Assembly (NCBI GenBank): GCA_030141605.1
Contig: JAQGDQ010000017.1
Coordinates: forward strand, 1 to 64,000
DNA length: 64,000 nucleotides
Reading direction: 5' to 3'
Source of the DNA: Tubiluchus corallicola
Taxonomy: Eukaryota; Priapulida; Priapulimorpha; Priapulimorphida; Tubiluchidae
Shown: piece after piece, positions 22,727-35,067 of the stretch
Layout of the letters: each line of letters opens with the position of its first letter
Numbering within the stretch: position 1 is the first letter of the stretch
Notes under the pieces: model-generated
Seen by the model: only the letters and a program-made list of their open reading frames with translations
Databases searched by the model: none
Told to the model about the DNA's origin: nothing
Position numbers and translations under genes: made by a program

Positions 22727-24283
22727 ACATGCCTTTTAAACATGCTTTGCTTTTCAGAAACGATAAGGAGACTTCATTTTATTGAAGAAACTTGATTGTG
22801 GAGGGAAGTTTCGTACTACCACACTAAAAATTTCAGAAAAAATACTTGTACGCACTTAAGCACATCACAAACAATTATGCAACATGTCGGCAGGCCAAGC
22901 ATTTTTTGAGGATAACAGATGCCATTGTGGTAATGACTAGTAAAAAGTAAGAAAAAAGCTAATCACTGCAGATAGCTACTAGAGCATGAACATACGACAA
23001 TATGTTATTAGTTTTACTGAAAACAACAAACAGTTATTTGCTACATGTGCATGCACAATTGCGCATATATGCAAGGTTTGTGACTGCTTCACTTTTAAAG
23101 GTACAACTACTACATACAAAACTGAGGTGATTTCTACTTCCACAAGCACCCACTTTCCTTTAAAACTTTTTAATGTTTTAGATTCAATCCATTTCTTGTG
23201 CTGAGAAACAAATGTTTGCAAGTACTGCACAATTTAAGGTACCTTTTCATGTATTTCTTGAACAAGGAATTTGTGGCATTTTGTTTGTTTTTGCATATCT
23301 ATATGGAAAAAACATGACAATGAAAATGCTTTTCTTGTTACCAGTAATTTATTTTATGAAAATCAATGTAGGTGTTGCTTTTTGGTTTACAGAAAAAACT
23401 AAAGAAATATAATATGCCTTCCAAAGCTACATTACTAGCATACCATAACTATGCACCACTTATCAGATGTTTTAGCATCGAGAATGAGAAAACAGGACAG
23501 GAACATTTAGTAGCACATAATTTGAAATTAAGGCAAGTTTCATATTCATTATTTGCAAAGGCAAAGCTTTTTTACAACTGTAACATAATAACACTACTTT
23601 GGTTCCTTGTAGAAAGCAGACCATAAACAAGATCATATAACTAATCTGAGAAATGTATATTAGACCTTACAAACTTTAAAGAAGTGGCAAAAGTAAAATA
23701 TGATAGATGTCAAAGTATAGTTCAGACACTGCTGTTAACCAAACCATATTCAAAAACTGGCGAAAAGCTTTCTACTGGCAAAAATAAAAGATAAATTAAT
23801 TTCGGCGTTACGTCATTGGTATCTCTAGCGCATTTAACAATGCATGCGCATATGCGGAAAAGCACAAATAAAATGCTATTGTATCAGAATTTTTCTCGCT
23901 GAATTTATACCGATTATACCATATTGCGCATCAAAGATGGCAAAAATAATCTTGGAATATATAATCAGAGGCACTCAATAAACTGGCACTGTGCAAATAA
24001 ACTATGAGATCTGCTTAAGAAAAGATAAGATAAAATTTATTCTGCCTTGTGGTAATCATACATCACTGATTTCTCTTGGCTATCAGTGGTCGCTGATTGC
24101 ATGTGCAAATTACGAAAATGTTGTCCTGTTTACATAAGTTATGTTTTATATGATTCACATTTTGCATAAGAGAACGAAACATTGAAAGTGCATTCATAAA
24201 AAAGATTGAAGTGAGCATGAATTGGCGAGCGATGTGGTGTTCTATTAGTGTGTTCCAGTATCAACAATAATATATAAACACAG
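22727..24283. other. Spacer, nothing identified
   Basis: AT-rich intergenic DNA between the two hAT elements downstream of the sulfotransferase and the LINE tail. The short open frames have no recognisable domain and no paired splice sites. Confidence 0.5.
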
Positions 24284-25330
24284 TATATATATATATATAT
24301 ATATATACATTAAATCTTTATTTGCCTGATAAAACGGATAAATACAATAAAATCATTGCAAATTCATCATTCAGTGATAAGGATTAAAAAACCAACACTG
24401 CTTAATGGCAAATGTGTCTGGTGCAAATTATACTGATTCCCCAAAGTACAAGTTAAAATGTTAAAATTATAAGTACATGTAAAGTTAAAAAGCAACACAC
24501 AAGCATTCACCACCAGAACTATTATACAATATTAGATCATATGAAATAATCAAAAATACTATGCACAGTTAGCACACAGTCATCTAAATAAATTTTACAG
24601 AGACTAACTGTAAAATTTAACATGTGTATCAAAATAATAATTAAACGAAATTTTAGATTGGCATTAAACACAGATGAATGAAAAGAATTATATTATTTAT
24701 TAAATCTGTAATTCAGATGATAGACTATTGGGGCATGGGAAAATGAAAAATGAGTCTGAATTAATATTATCATTTTGGTACAGTGGGTATTCTAATCTGT
24801 CGTTAGTATGTTTCTTCGCTAATTTTTTAAACAATGTCAACGAAACAGCCTGTTTGATTTCTAAAGGGAGAGCATTCCAAAGACATACAGCTTATTTGGT
24901 AAACACATTATGGCCATATTTTTGAGTGAATTGTGGTATGTTGGTGTTATCAATGTATTTGAATATAAATAGAAGGGTGAAACAGTCTCAGTGAGATTCT
25001 AAGATGGGAATTTTCAGTGACTGTCTTAATTCGGTAGCCAAGTGCATGTTAGTCTTTGATGATTTGTGTGAATAGTGTGATTATATAATATATATCAGAT
25101 ATAGTTCTGCAATGTATTTAGTTTTACAAAATTCTCTCTTTTTACTCTTTTTTTGGAAAAGATGACATCCGTAAAGATATTGTGGAAAGATCAGAGTTTT
25201 ATAGACTAAAATTTTGGTGCTCTTAGTTAATTGACCATAATGTGGCGAGTACTGCCGAAAATCAAATCTGTGATCTAAACGTAAGCTGCTAGCCACAACA
25301 TTTTGGATTATACTTGCACAGCAGTTAAAG
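24284..25330 (-). mobile_element. Truncated LINE, 3' part of reverse transcriptase, abutting (TA)n
   Basis: On the minus strand the segment 25296-25081 reads STKILVYKTLIFPQYLYGC, a conserved block of the region after the reverse transcriptase fingers/palm in CR1/L2/Jockey-type LINEs. Further on come KYIDNTNIPQFTQKYG and WNALPLEIKQAVSLTLFKKL, the usual C-terminal end. Stops and frameshifts break the frame. The 3' end (GGCAAATAAAGATTTAATG) runs straight into a (TA)n tract at 24284-24306. Its sequence resembles the LINE tail at 9528-10300. Confidence 0.7.
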
Positions 25331-25489
25331 GCGATAACAAACTTTTCTGGCTAAACTTCATGAAAACATTATTTAGCTGAGGTTTGGAATTACTGAGCAA
25401 ATTTTGAGCATTTCTGCAATGATAATAACTGTTTTAGTGAAACTACTGTAACCCATAAAAATATTTCAGAAAAAGCCATACTAACTTAT

Positions 25490-25810
25490 TTTAAGCCTAC
25501 AATGTCTCAAGTACGCTAAAATTAGCAGATGCACAGCATGTGGCCTTTGTGCAAAAGAATGAACTGATTGTAATTTAAGTGGTTCCATGTCAACTACTGA
25601 AATACAGAGCAAAGGAACAGCAGTTGGTTTCAGTTTTCTTTTCCTTTGGAACCTCAAATTAAGTTCAACAGCATGCCCAGTATGGCGAGGCTGAAAACAT
25701 ACTCTGTAATACTGCATCAGTGTCCAGTTCATTTCTCATCAATCACACCACAGAACTTACTGTTCTTTTACAATTTTTTTCCTTTAGAAAATGTGTAACT
25801 GACCAATCTG
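25490..25810 (-). pseudogene. Possible THAP-domain remnant
   Basis: On the minus strand a frame reads MNWTLMQYYRVC, then RFQRKRKLKPTAVPLLC. This resembles the second half of a THAP zinc finger (W-T-P...R-V-C-S-x-H-F then KLKPxAVPTLF). A fragment in another frame just upstream, SYTFSKGKKIVKEQ, resembles the HKFPKD-type block. The expected C and H ligands are not all present and frames must be switched, so if the match is real this is a relic, perhaps of a THAP-bearing DNA transposon. It lies downstream of the glycosyltransferase stop. Confidence 0.3.
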
Positions 25811-26114
25811 TCAGAAGCACAGAGAGCCTGCACAAGGAGGCAACATGTCAGTGATGCATTTAAACAACAAAAATGATTAGAAAAAATAAAAACTAAACAT
25901 GCTGTAATAATAAAGTGGTGCAGCACGAGATACCAGGGACATCACGTTAAAACTTTTGCACACTGCACCTTGTCACCAACATTTTTTTAACTATCGCATA
26001 CACTGCACTGAAATTCGTGTGGACAGAGCTATCAATTGAGTTTAACATTAAAAATGCTTTCAGTGCTGCTTTAAAGATACTATTATTATACAGATACCAT
26101 TGTGCCAATATAGA

Positions 26115-28140
26115 CTAAGCTTTATTACCTACAGATATCAACAAATTTCCATGATATTTTTGTGATAAATTTTTTCTTGATGTCTGGCATGTGTCACTAA
26201 AATTCCTATTGTACCTGTAGAATAAGATCTTCTGAGATTGTGGATTTATGTGGTGAATGGCAAATGCAAATTTTATAGCATCGTGAGGCACACAAGCTAA
26301 CTCCCTGTATACATGAATAGTATTGAGTCTTGTAGCACCAATCTCTTCTGCCAATACTCCAGTTACATATGCATCCTCCATTGGGAAAATTTTTGTCTTC
26401 AATGACTGATCATATAAGCGCAGTGGAAGATCCATAGACATCACATATCCTACACCTTGTAGGTATGGTGGGTAATGGCTCTGATTATACTCATTTACTG
26501 ACACATACCACTTGTTTCCTTTTGCTCTAATTACTGGCACCTTTGACGTTAATTTTCCAAATATTGTGTTTTTCTGAGGGCTGTGCTGAAGGTAATTCAA
26601 TATCTGGTGAATATTTACCCATGTATCAGTGTCTGTTTTCATGAGAAACTTGCAGTTTTCACAAATCTTGGTGGCTGCATGAAGCACCATGAGAGTTTTT
26701 AAAGTTAAGTTTCTATAGCTGTCAGAAAAATTTCCAATTATTAAATCTTTGTGTTCTACCATCTCTTGAAATACTCGTGCATTAAGAAAAATGCTATGAG
26801 AGTCAGCTACAGCAAAAACCAGACCAACACCTGTGTGGTTACGTGCGACAGAGCCCCATGTGTTTCTGATTATAAACCTTTCTTTGAAGAAACCTGGTGT
26901 TGACAATACAGCTACCATAAGTATGCTTTGGTTGCTGAAATCTCCACTATACCTAGTGTAAGTGTAGGAATAGTTAAAACCATCTGCAATAAATGTTGAC
27001 ACAATTCTTCTGTGTGATGTATACTCTTTTGCAGGATCCATAGTACTTTCAACAGTAAAGTGTCGCTTTGATCTGTACAACAAAATAGCATTAGTGACAT
27101 TGAAAACATTAGCTTTCAATGTTTCGTTCCTTAAGCAAAATGTGAATCATATAAAACACAACTTATGTAAGCAACACATTTTCTTAATTTGCACATACAA
27201 TTGAGATTAATCAGTGACCACTGATAGCCAAAAGAAATTAGTTATGTATAATTACCACAAAGCAGAACCTGTTTTTCTTTCCTTATTTAGAATGCATGTA
27301 AGTATTCATAAAATTATAAAGTTTTTCAAATTTTGTATAACAAGAACAATATCTGTTTCAAAAACAACCCACCATACAATAAATTTTAGTAAATTTTTAT
27401 TAGAAAAATTAAACGATATTGTTAATAGAATGAATAAAACTACCAACAATCTTAAGTACGGGGAAAATCTTCTTAAAATGAAACACCTAGGCAGTTCCAA
27501 CCTTGTAAATAAACAACATACTTAGACATCTCGCCAGATGGTAATACTGAAACTTAAGTTATGTCAAAAACATACGTCCACATTTGTGTTACTAAATTAA
27601 AATAAGGCACATGTCACCAACTGGAAGAGTGGAGTTTTGAAGTACTGCTTTATTAGGACACTATGTTTTGACAGAAACTATCTTCACCAGGTGTTTAAGA
27701 ATTCACAGACAGAATTTTTATTCATATAATAATTGTTATTCTCTTGTTCTAGTTGAGTTCAGCTGCTGCTTTGTTTAATTTACCTCGATAATTATAATTT
27801 TTAATTTTAATATGTTATATCTTTTAATACTGTAGTTTTGATTTATTATATTTTAGCTTTCACCTGATGAAGACAGTAGCTATTGAAATATAGTGTCCTA
27901 ATATTTCCATAAATTGCACTATTCTGGCGTGTGCCACATACTCTATTCTAACATTAAAACTATGTATTATGAGAAGTACCCATTCTCTAACTCTGTTTGC
28001 TGCTTAGTGATGATGGTAGCAGTGCTAAACTCCACTACAGAATTAATATTTGTAAGAATGCCAGTAAACAAACACAGAATAAAAAACAATACTGCTAATA
28101 ACAGAAACACAAAAAAAATTCTCTGCACTTTCTTCGCCAT
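26115..28140 (-). CDS. Beta-1,3-glycosyltransferase, GT31 family (B3GALT/B3GNT-like)
   Basis: Golgi type II enzyme that adds Gal or GlcNAc in beta-1,3 linkage to glycan acceptors. Exon 1 (28140-27980) and exon 2 (27072-26115) join as GG|A to give 372 aa. Residues 8-29 form the signal anchor (IFFVFLLLAVLFFILCLF). The stem is short. GT31 blocks follow in order: RFIIRNTWG (about 119-127), LVFAVADS, KDLIIGNFSDSYRNLTLKT (about 162-180), the metal-binding DxD as DTD in MKTDTDTWVN (201-203), and MEDAYVTG (about 285-292), equivalent to the family's EDV-x-x-G motif. The downstream start at 27119 lies in the intron. Donor or acceptor specificity cannot be assigned. It is convergent with the sulfotransferase and divergent from mL37. 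Confidence 0.92.
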
Positions 28141-29050
28141 TGCGAGTACAAGCTGTCTAGCCCAAAAGTCTTTAGAACATAATAGCTCAGATTGTTTGCT
28201 GAATGTTTGGTGATGCAAACAATCTAGCAGGCACAAGTTTACTGAAAGTTGTCCATGTATTCGGCTGTTTGTAGAGTAATAATGCTCGGGCCAAATAGTA
28301 AGTTTGTTCAATTCAGAATTTGCATTTTTTTATTTTAAACGATAATGATTATCCAAAATGTTTTTATACAATTATGTTACCTACTTTTCATACTGATCTA
28401 TTGATCATTAGTGACTTATCATCTGATAATTAAAGATTAAGTTTAAAAGCATAACATTGCAGTTTCTCTTCCACTTTTAATTAATTAATTTTACCTCATT
28501 AAGAACCTACATGCATATAAACACTACACTGTCCTCATGAGTCATAAACTCAAGACCCATAATTTGTCTATCACAGCCTAGAATTGAAATGAACTATGAC
28601 TTAAAGGAAGAGGTCAATGAGTGCTAAGCCAAAATATGTTTTAAAATTAATTTAAATTGTTAAGCAAATCAAGACTACTACAAAAAATAGAGAGAAACTG
28701 ATAACTAATTAACATTACAGCTCTAAATATGGATACATGAATAGGTGGACCTTGATATAACCCCAGTCTACAGAATATCACCAGCTAAATTGTAATTTGA
28801 TCTAGAAGAAGCAAATCCAGCCAAAAACTGTGCTCGAATTTGGATTTGTCATGAAATAATTACTTGTTGAATAGGAAACCAATCTGGTTTTCCTAATCTC
28901 ACAAGCAGGAGGTGGTCCTGGATTGCTTTCCTACAACGTCAACAAATACCTAGCCGTATAATTTACAATAAATATTTTTGATGTCATGTTATGAGAATTA
29001 TTATTATGTTTTCATTTTCATTTGCTTTCACTTACATGCAACTAATAGCT
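28141..29050. other. Upstream flank of the glycosyltransferase gene, nothing identified
   Basis: AT-rich DNA with no convincing coding exon. It must contain the promoter of the minus-strand glycosyltransferase, whose initiator codon is at 28140, but I see no clear TATA box placed to serve it. Confidence 0.4.
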
Positions 29051-29052
29051 TC

Positions 29053-29604
29053 CATTGCTGTTGTGTTTTGTTTCTCTCGGAAGGCTCGTAGAGAAAACCA
29101 GAAAATACTTCATCAAATTAAACTAGTTTATTAAGCAAGAATTCTACAACACAAAAGTATGAAGGAACGCAAAATGATTACACTAAATCTAAACGTGAAA
29201 ATCTGGAAAACGTTAAAGTGTATCTGAAAATACAAGTATACAAAAGAATGCATAAGTGGCGTGCGTGTGAATCTGCGTGTGTGTGTCAGCGGCCTGCTTC
29301 GCCTTATATAGCGTGCCCGAGAAGTTTCTAGAAGTTTTGTTCCAGAAAATTCTACACGGTAAGACGATTATTCTAACGGAACATTCTACAATGTTCTATG
29401 TAATTCTAATAGATGCCAGCGATCTCCACAACAATCGCTAAGTAAAGTGGATTCAAAAATTATAGTTACCTCTTTCGACAAATGCTAAGCAAAACTAGTA
29501 CAACTTCAAAAACATGCTGGCTCAACTGATTTTAAATCAAATCTTCAAGCAACAAATCCCGCGGCAAACCAGAAGCACATTTCAGATGGCACCACCTGCT
29601 ACAC
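29053..29604 (-). mobile_element. Solo-LTR-like unit with heat-shock elements, TATA box and poly(A) signal
   Basis: Read on the minus strand, heat-shock-element arrays (29321-29406) are followed at once by TATATAAGGCG (29302-29311) and then, about 170 bp on, by TTAATAAACT (29128-29133 as AATAAA). That order, enhancer-TATA-short transcript-poly(A), with no ORF between, is the layout of an LTR (U3-R-U5). Approximate borders begin TGTTGTG (29059) and end GCTACA (29602), giving TG...CA ends, but I could not find a matching target duplication. Alternatives are a promoter of a short non-coding RNA or a decayed heat-shock gene promoter. Confidence 0.4.
29321..29406. promoter_or_regulatory. Clustered heat-shock elements (HSF sites)
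   Basis: GAAGTTTCTAGAA (29321-29333) is a perfect three-unit HSE (GAA-n2-TTC-n2-GAA). TTCCAGAAAATTC (29340-29352) is a second perfect three-unit array. GAACATTCTACAATGTTC (29379-29396) is a four-unit array with one CAA for GAA. A TTC unit follows at 29404. The density far exceeds what is expected by chance, and the cluster sits directly beside a minus-strand TATA box. Confidence 0.65.
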
Positions 29605-32600
29605 CAAACTGACAGCAGCAGTACATAAACTCTTCAAAAAGCGTTAAACAATAATATAACTGTACCTATATAATAGGACAAGTTTTTAAAATAACTCAGT
29701 TTAAAATGTCAAGAAACGTACACCACATGATATAATAAGCACAGTACAACACTCATGTGTTTATGGTTGCTATGTTTAAAGTTTAATATTTAATTTTTGT
29801 TTATAATATGATTTAGAAGTTTAGAATGATTTTATTGCCTATTAACAATCTAGTCATTTAAGATAACTGGGTGGTATGTTTCCACATTGTTTGTCACACA
29901 GTACGTATTGTATATTCAATTATCTATTTACCTACAAGCTTCTTTATATGAACAAATAATTTCAAATTCTTTTTTGTATTCAGATCAGGATGCATAAGCA
30001 CGGGAGTAAATGTTTATAGAAAGTGTAAACTTACAATACTTAAAAATGTCTCTTTTTGACTTATTTGAAAAGCAAAAAAATCACAAATGGATATTGTCCT
30101 ACCTGGTACTTGTTGAAAGTCTGAGTTATATTTTCATAACCTATCAGAAAACACAGAATAAGATTTTCAGTGAATCTAAATAGTACATGTTGCTAAAAAA
30201 ACAAACAATAGTAAAACAGAGTCAACGCTGACTGTCAACAAAATGGAAAAATGGCAAAAATGCGACATAAAATCAAGTAAGGATGTTTTTGGATTAATTT
30301 ATCAAGGTTTACATAAGTAAATAAATTCGAGAAGTACGTAGTGAGTTCTAATTTTTTCAACCAGTACACCTGTTGTATGTAAGCACATATGTAATTGACA
30401 AAGTTACAAAACAAGCGCAGAAGAGAAGTCAGCTGATATCCATAGAGCTGCATGCTTATAAAGATGTTTACAGCGATATCTGCAAGACCAAAATACAGGA
30501 TACATTTATATTAAGCTGATCATAATAAAGGTTTACAAGTAATTTTCTTTTGACGTATATTATTACACTAAATTGCAAACCGAAAGTGCATTCAAATAAT
30601 GCACAAAAGTTTTAGAAACCTATATAAATAATAATTAATGCTAACTGCAAAAAATAAACTTATTGCGAGATTACAAAAAAATGAAAACAGTCAGCCTGCT
30701 TTCATAACCGATAGTTAAATGGCAATATACATATATACATACATACATATATATATATAAAGACTATAAAGACACATGGTAACTGACAGTCCTCTGTAGC
30801 AGATAGGAAATCTTAATAAACACTTTCATTACAAAATACTATCAGTATTAAAAAGCAATTAAAGCACCTGGCACCGCTGCTACAATGGCACAGGGTAAGA
30901 AATTCAGACGCACACAATGGGACAATTATCATATGACGGACCCAGTGACAGAAATACTGGTAAGCATTTAAAATCACTGCTACATCATTTGGTTTAATCA
31001 TAGATCGAAATTGAAGCATATTAGGCTGCACAGTCTTGTGTGAACCAAATATGTAACAGAGAACGACACTTTTTTTTGTTTTTCGATTTAGATTTTCAAG
31101 GCCAGTAAATGAAGCTGCCCAAAATGATGTAAGTACTACCTCATCAAAACTTCCAAATATTTAAAAAGTTAGATGCAGTTTCACATAATGATAAACAGCG
31201 TCTGAGTAACATGTCAAAATGGTAATAATTTTTTAAAAATAAATTTGGAAGCAAATTTAAATTTTAATACTGACTGTAAGCTTATAATAAAAACAATGGT
31301 ACTGGTCAATGGTCATTGATATGGCCAATGGTCAATGGTCAGTGTGTGCATGTATAAAAATTAGTGCCATAAAATACCAATTATCAATAAGCAGCTCAGA
31401 ATTAGTAACATGAATATTCAACTGTTCAAAACAACTAAGACAACAAACCTTTGTGTGAAAGACTGGAGCTGCCTGGATGCTGGTACCAACAATTGTCTCC
31501 AAATTTACAACTACCTCTAATGAAGTATTTACAAACTGGCATTGGTGCACTCATAGTTAACTTAGATGCGAAAAATTTCTAGTCCTATTTAGTCATAAAC
31601 TGCAAAAAATAGCAATAGTTAAAAATTTTAGTAATTTATATAACTTTTGTGAAATACTACAAAGTAAAAAAGTCAAAAACCTCAAGAAAGCTTGACAGTT
31701 TTCCATTAGCCAATTTACTTAAAAACAGATTTCATAGCAAAGAAATGAAATTCACATGTTCTAATACAAAGATGAGCAATATGATACATTTCAGAAGTGT
31801 GCATGTAATAAAGCATAATATAACGATCTGGCTCCACAGACTTACACCACAGTCACTAATCACTAATCAAACTGGTAACACACAAGAAACATGGATGCAT
31901 TAGCAATGTTACGTACAAACAAAATGACGTTTGACTACTGTCAAAGAAGACTGGCAGTAAAACATGACTGTGTTTCAATAACTTACAAATAAAATGTTAG
32001 TGTTCTATCCTAACTAACAAATGTATTTTGCTGATCTGTATTTCAGTTTTGTATAGTATTAGCTTTATGGAAAACTTAACTTGTCTGTTTATGCTATCAT
32101 TGTATGTAGGTAGTGACGTGCTGTTTATACATGCAACACATGCACGGCATACCTTCTACTTTCCAAAAAAGAATTATGACGTAAAAAGCACTTGTAAATA
32201 TTTCTAATAATTAACTATTATTGCTAATATTTCCTAACATTTTACGCTTGAATTGTATTATAACGTTGGAAGGCTATAGGTTTTGCTAAACCATTACAAC
32301 ATGAAACGACACAACTGTATGCATTCAATTTTTCAAAGTTAAAACAAATTCATTACAACTTCAGACAGGGTGCTTGAAGGCATGGCTTAATCGGAAATTG
32401 TCCAATCACAATTAGCGGCAGCATATATGTGGGAATGCAGCAGATAGCACAAGACATGTGGGGCGCCACTGAACTAAACTGCTCAGAATCAGAAACACAT
32501 ACTGCATATTGCAGTTCTCAAGTACATCTTCCTAGTCTGAAATTTTTTGAAAGACATATGATTATTTAAAGGAGTTCAGAAGACAGCTACTTTGGAGAAT
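29605..32600. other. AT-rich spacer with microsatellites and minor tandem repeats
   Basis: No gene is supportable. It includes a (TA)/(TACA) microsatellite near 30728-30760 and a short tandem repeat of CCAATGGTCAATGGTCA type near 31285-31345. Open frames are short and composition-driven. Confidence 0.5.
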
Positions 32601-32619
32601 CGGGGAGACCAATGGACTG

Positions 32620-33420
32620 CCTCATTGAAATGAATTACTTGGTATGGCAAACCTAGCAACAAGGCAAGATTTAAGTGAAACCTTCAGACATTCATAAAAT
32701 GCTTTCATGATATTGATTGTAAACCAAAATTTCTTAACACTGAAAGACAACCCCAAGAAGACAGCACAATCCCAAGGAAGCATTCCTGGACCACTGTTTT
32801 TTAAATCTTCATTGTCAACATTGATAGTGGTGTCATCTCCAAACTGAGCCAATATGCTGACGATATAAAATTTGCTAGTTGTAAGCACTCAATGTGCATA
32901 CGCTACCAACTTGCAAGGTGATTTAGATAAAATGAACCAGAGAGACAAATGCCAGCAGGTGTCTTTTAGCAAAACAGATGGAAAATGCAAAGTGCTATAT
33001 CTCAGAAAAGACAATCCTTACAATTCGTTGAAAGTGTCCCACCATTATGGATCACCAATGCAATTTCCGAGTCCACATTAATGATAAAGTTGCAAAGGCA
33101 AATCAAATACTTAGAGCCATTTCTCAAACAACTGTTAATAGAAATGGAGACACCACCATATACCAATACACAAAGCCTTTGTAAGACTGCGCATTGAATA
33201 TATGATGATCTATCATCAAAGCAGATCACAGTCTGCAAATATATAAGAAACAGTCACTAATCTGGATATGAGGAAATTCTTAGATAGATTTTTAGTTAGA
33301 GAATCATAAATGCCTGGAATGAGCTTCCGCAGTTTAAGTTCTTCAAACATTTTTCTAAGATTTATACAATTTCCAATAAAACCACACACTCCTTTCAATG
33401 TTTTTTCAATTGTCACTTAA
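32620..33420 (+). mobile_element. Degraded LINE reverse transcriptase fragment
   Basis: With several frameshifts, the plus strand reads the ordered blocks of a CR1/Jockey/L2-type reverse transcriptase. First comes GSIPGPLFFKIFIVNI (the GVPQGSVLGPLLF block), then LSQYADDIKFA (the catalytic F/YADD). Next is NLQGDLDKM followed by SKTDGKCKVLYLRKDNP, then FRVHINDKVAKANQILRAIS and finally NAWNELPQFKFFKHFSK near 33310-33360. The YADD motif survives but stops and frameshifts show that the element is dead. Flanking DNA is AT-rich spacer. Confidence 0.75.
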
Positions 33421-33819
33421 ATCATGTCTGCCTTCACATTTGCTTCTTTTATTAACGTTTGGTTTACAGTTGAAAAGATGCTCAGTTGACTCCTCTTCTG
33501 AGGACACAATAAATCATTTTTACAAACGTTCTCGTAATTGCACTTAATTTAGTAATAGTAACATTGGACAAATTTGCATGTGACAGAAACCTACACATTA
33601 CTACCTCATAATTTAGCGGTATAATAAATTAGCACCTGTGTTTGGCACACAAGGATCACAAATGGAAACGTTCATTAGAATGTGAGCAAACTCTAGAAAT
33701 CGCCTACTCAACTTGTATATTAACACTCAAACACTCTATATTAACACTCAATACACCCAAACACTCAAATTTTAGTTTTTGAGAAATTAAACACGCATTT
33801 GAGAGAACATTTTTCTTCT

Positions 33820-34150
33820 TCAAAATCTCATTCCACCTATTGTAGGCATTGAAGTATCAGCACTTATCAGAGTTTTCCACTCACTTCTATCTGCAGCTAA
33901 CAGCGTACGTTCTTCTACTCCTAAAGACAGATTTAGTTGAAGTTGTTGAACATCTTTATATATCTTACCTATCCAAGTTATTTTAGGTTTGCCAGGTGTT
34001 TTTTGCAAGGTTTTAAGGCGATTCCTACGGGCGCTTCATTTGGTAATCTTAGAAGATGTCCTAGCCATCTTAATCTTCGGACTTTGACTTTTGAACTCCA
34101 ATAAATTTCTTTCGTACTGGTATGTAAAATTCTATATTTCTCTCGTCCAT
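33820..34150 (-). mobile_element. LINE remnant, C-terminal end of an endonuclease-reverse transcriptase
   Basis: The minus strand reads VRRLRWLGHLLRLPNEAPVG, then after a frameshift KTPGKPKITWIGKIYKDVQQ and LLAADRSEWKTL. This succession (RWLGH, G-x-P-x-x-TW, A-x-DRSEW) is the familiar C-terminus of many invertebrate non-LTR retrotransposon polyproteins. Truncated and frameshifted. Confidence 0.65.
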
Positions 34151-34599
34151 GTTAGCCGCAATACCAGAAATCAAACTTTAATTATATCTTAGTGAACAGT
34201 CTTGTATAAGGTTCCCCGTGTTTCTAAAACCAAACTCGCAAGAGTTATCATACCATACCATAAGAGTGGTAGAGGTTAATCAAGCAAGCTCATTGTGTAA
34301 CCCCATATTTCGTATCTGAATATCTATCCAGCTTGTTCTTGAACTTGTTCATGTGTTATGTTCATTAAAGTAAATATCAGTGAATTTAATGTTATTAAAG
34401 TAAAATAGTAGACTGTAAATAGTAAAAAATAATCATTACTCACTTATGCTTATAATCTAATTTCAAATGTGTCAAAATTTTGCCAAATTGTGTACAATAT
34501 ATTGCTAAAGGTCCTAAACGAATTACTAGGCTCGCTTCGAATGGCTTTAGTGTTCAATATATTATTGGTTTTTCCGATCAGATAAAATGATATTTATAA

Positions 34600-34860
34600 T
34601 TATAATATATTCTATTTGTTCTTTATTTGTCATTAATATGGTTCACTATTTCACCCTTGTTACCGATTCGATGCTATCCGTTATTGCAAAAAATTTCCTA
34701 TTGCCATCGTTATTTTTTATCAAAACAATTGTGTTACAGTAGTTGCTACACAATTGCAAATTTGTGTGTAGACCTGTCAACCATTTGATGTAAAAATAAG
34801 TGCGAAATGTAGAAAGCCCGGGGTGTTGTCTCGTCCCCATGCAAATTAATGCTCCAAAAA
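34600..34860 (-). mobile_element. Possible LINE 3' end related to the copies at 9.5 and 24.3 kb
   Basis: On the minus strand the end reads ATTAATGACAAATAAAGAAC into AT-rich DNA, resembling GACAAATAAAGAATTAATA at 9557 and GGCAAATAAAGATTTAATG at 24308. The 64-codon frame across 34646-34840 has no recognisable domain. Only the terminal similarity supports this call. Confidence 0.35.
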
Positions 34861-35067
34861 TGTTCCAGTATACAGAATAAAAAAATGAGACAATTTTTGG
34901 ATATTACCTAAGTTTCTTATGGTGATATTGCATTTAACTTTCTTTATAAAATATGCAAATATGTTTTTAGTATACATGAAAAAAGCTCAATAGCACCTAG
35001 AAATGCTTAATTTTCATTGTTAATACTTTAATGCTGTGAGACCAATGAATGCCACTGTATTATTGAG

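Noticed and set aside
27073-27119. Start of the glycosyltransferase at 27119
   Set aside because: The acceptor at 27073-27074 and the signal-anchor exon at 28140-27980 give a phase-matched, full-length type II protein.
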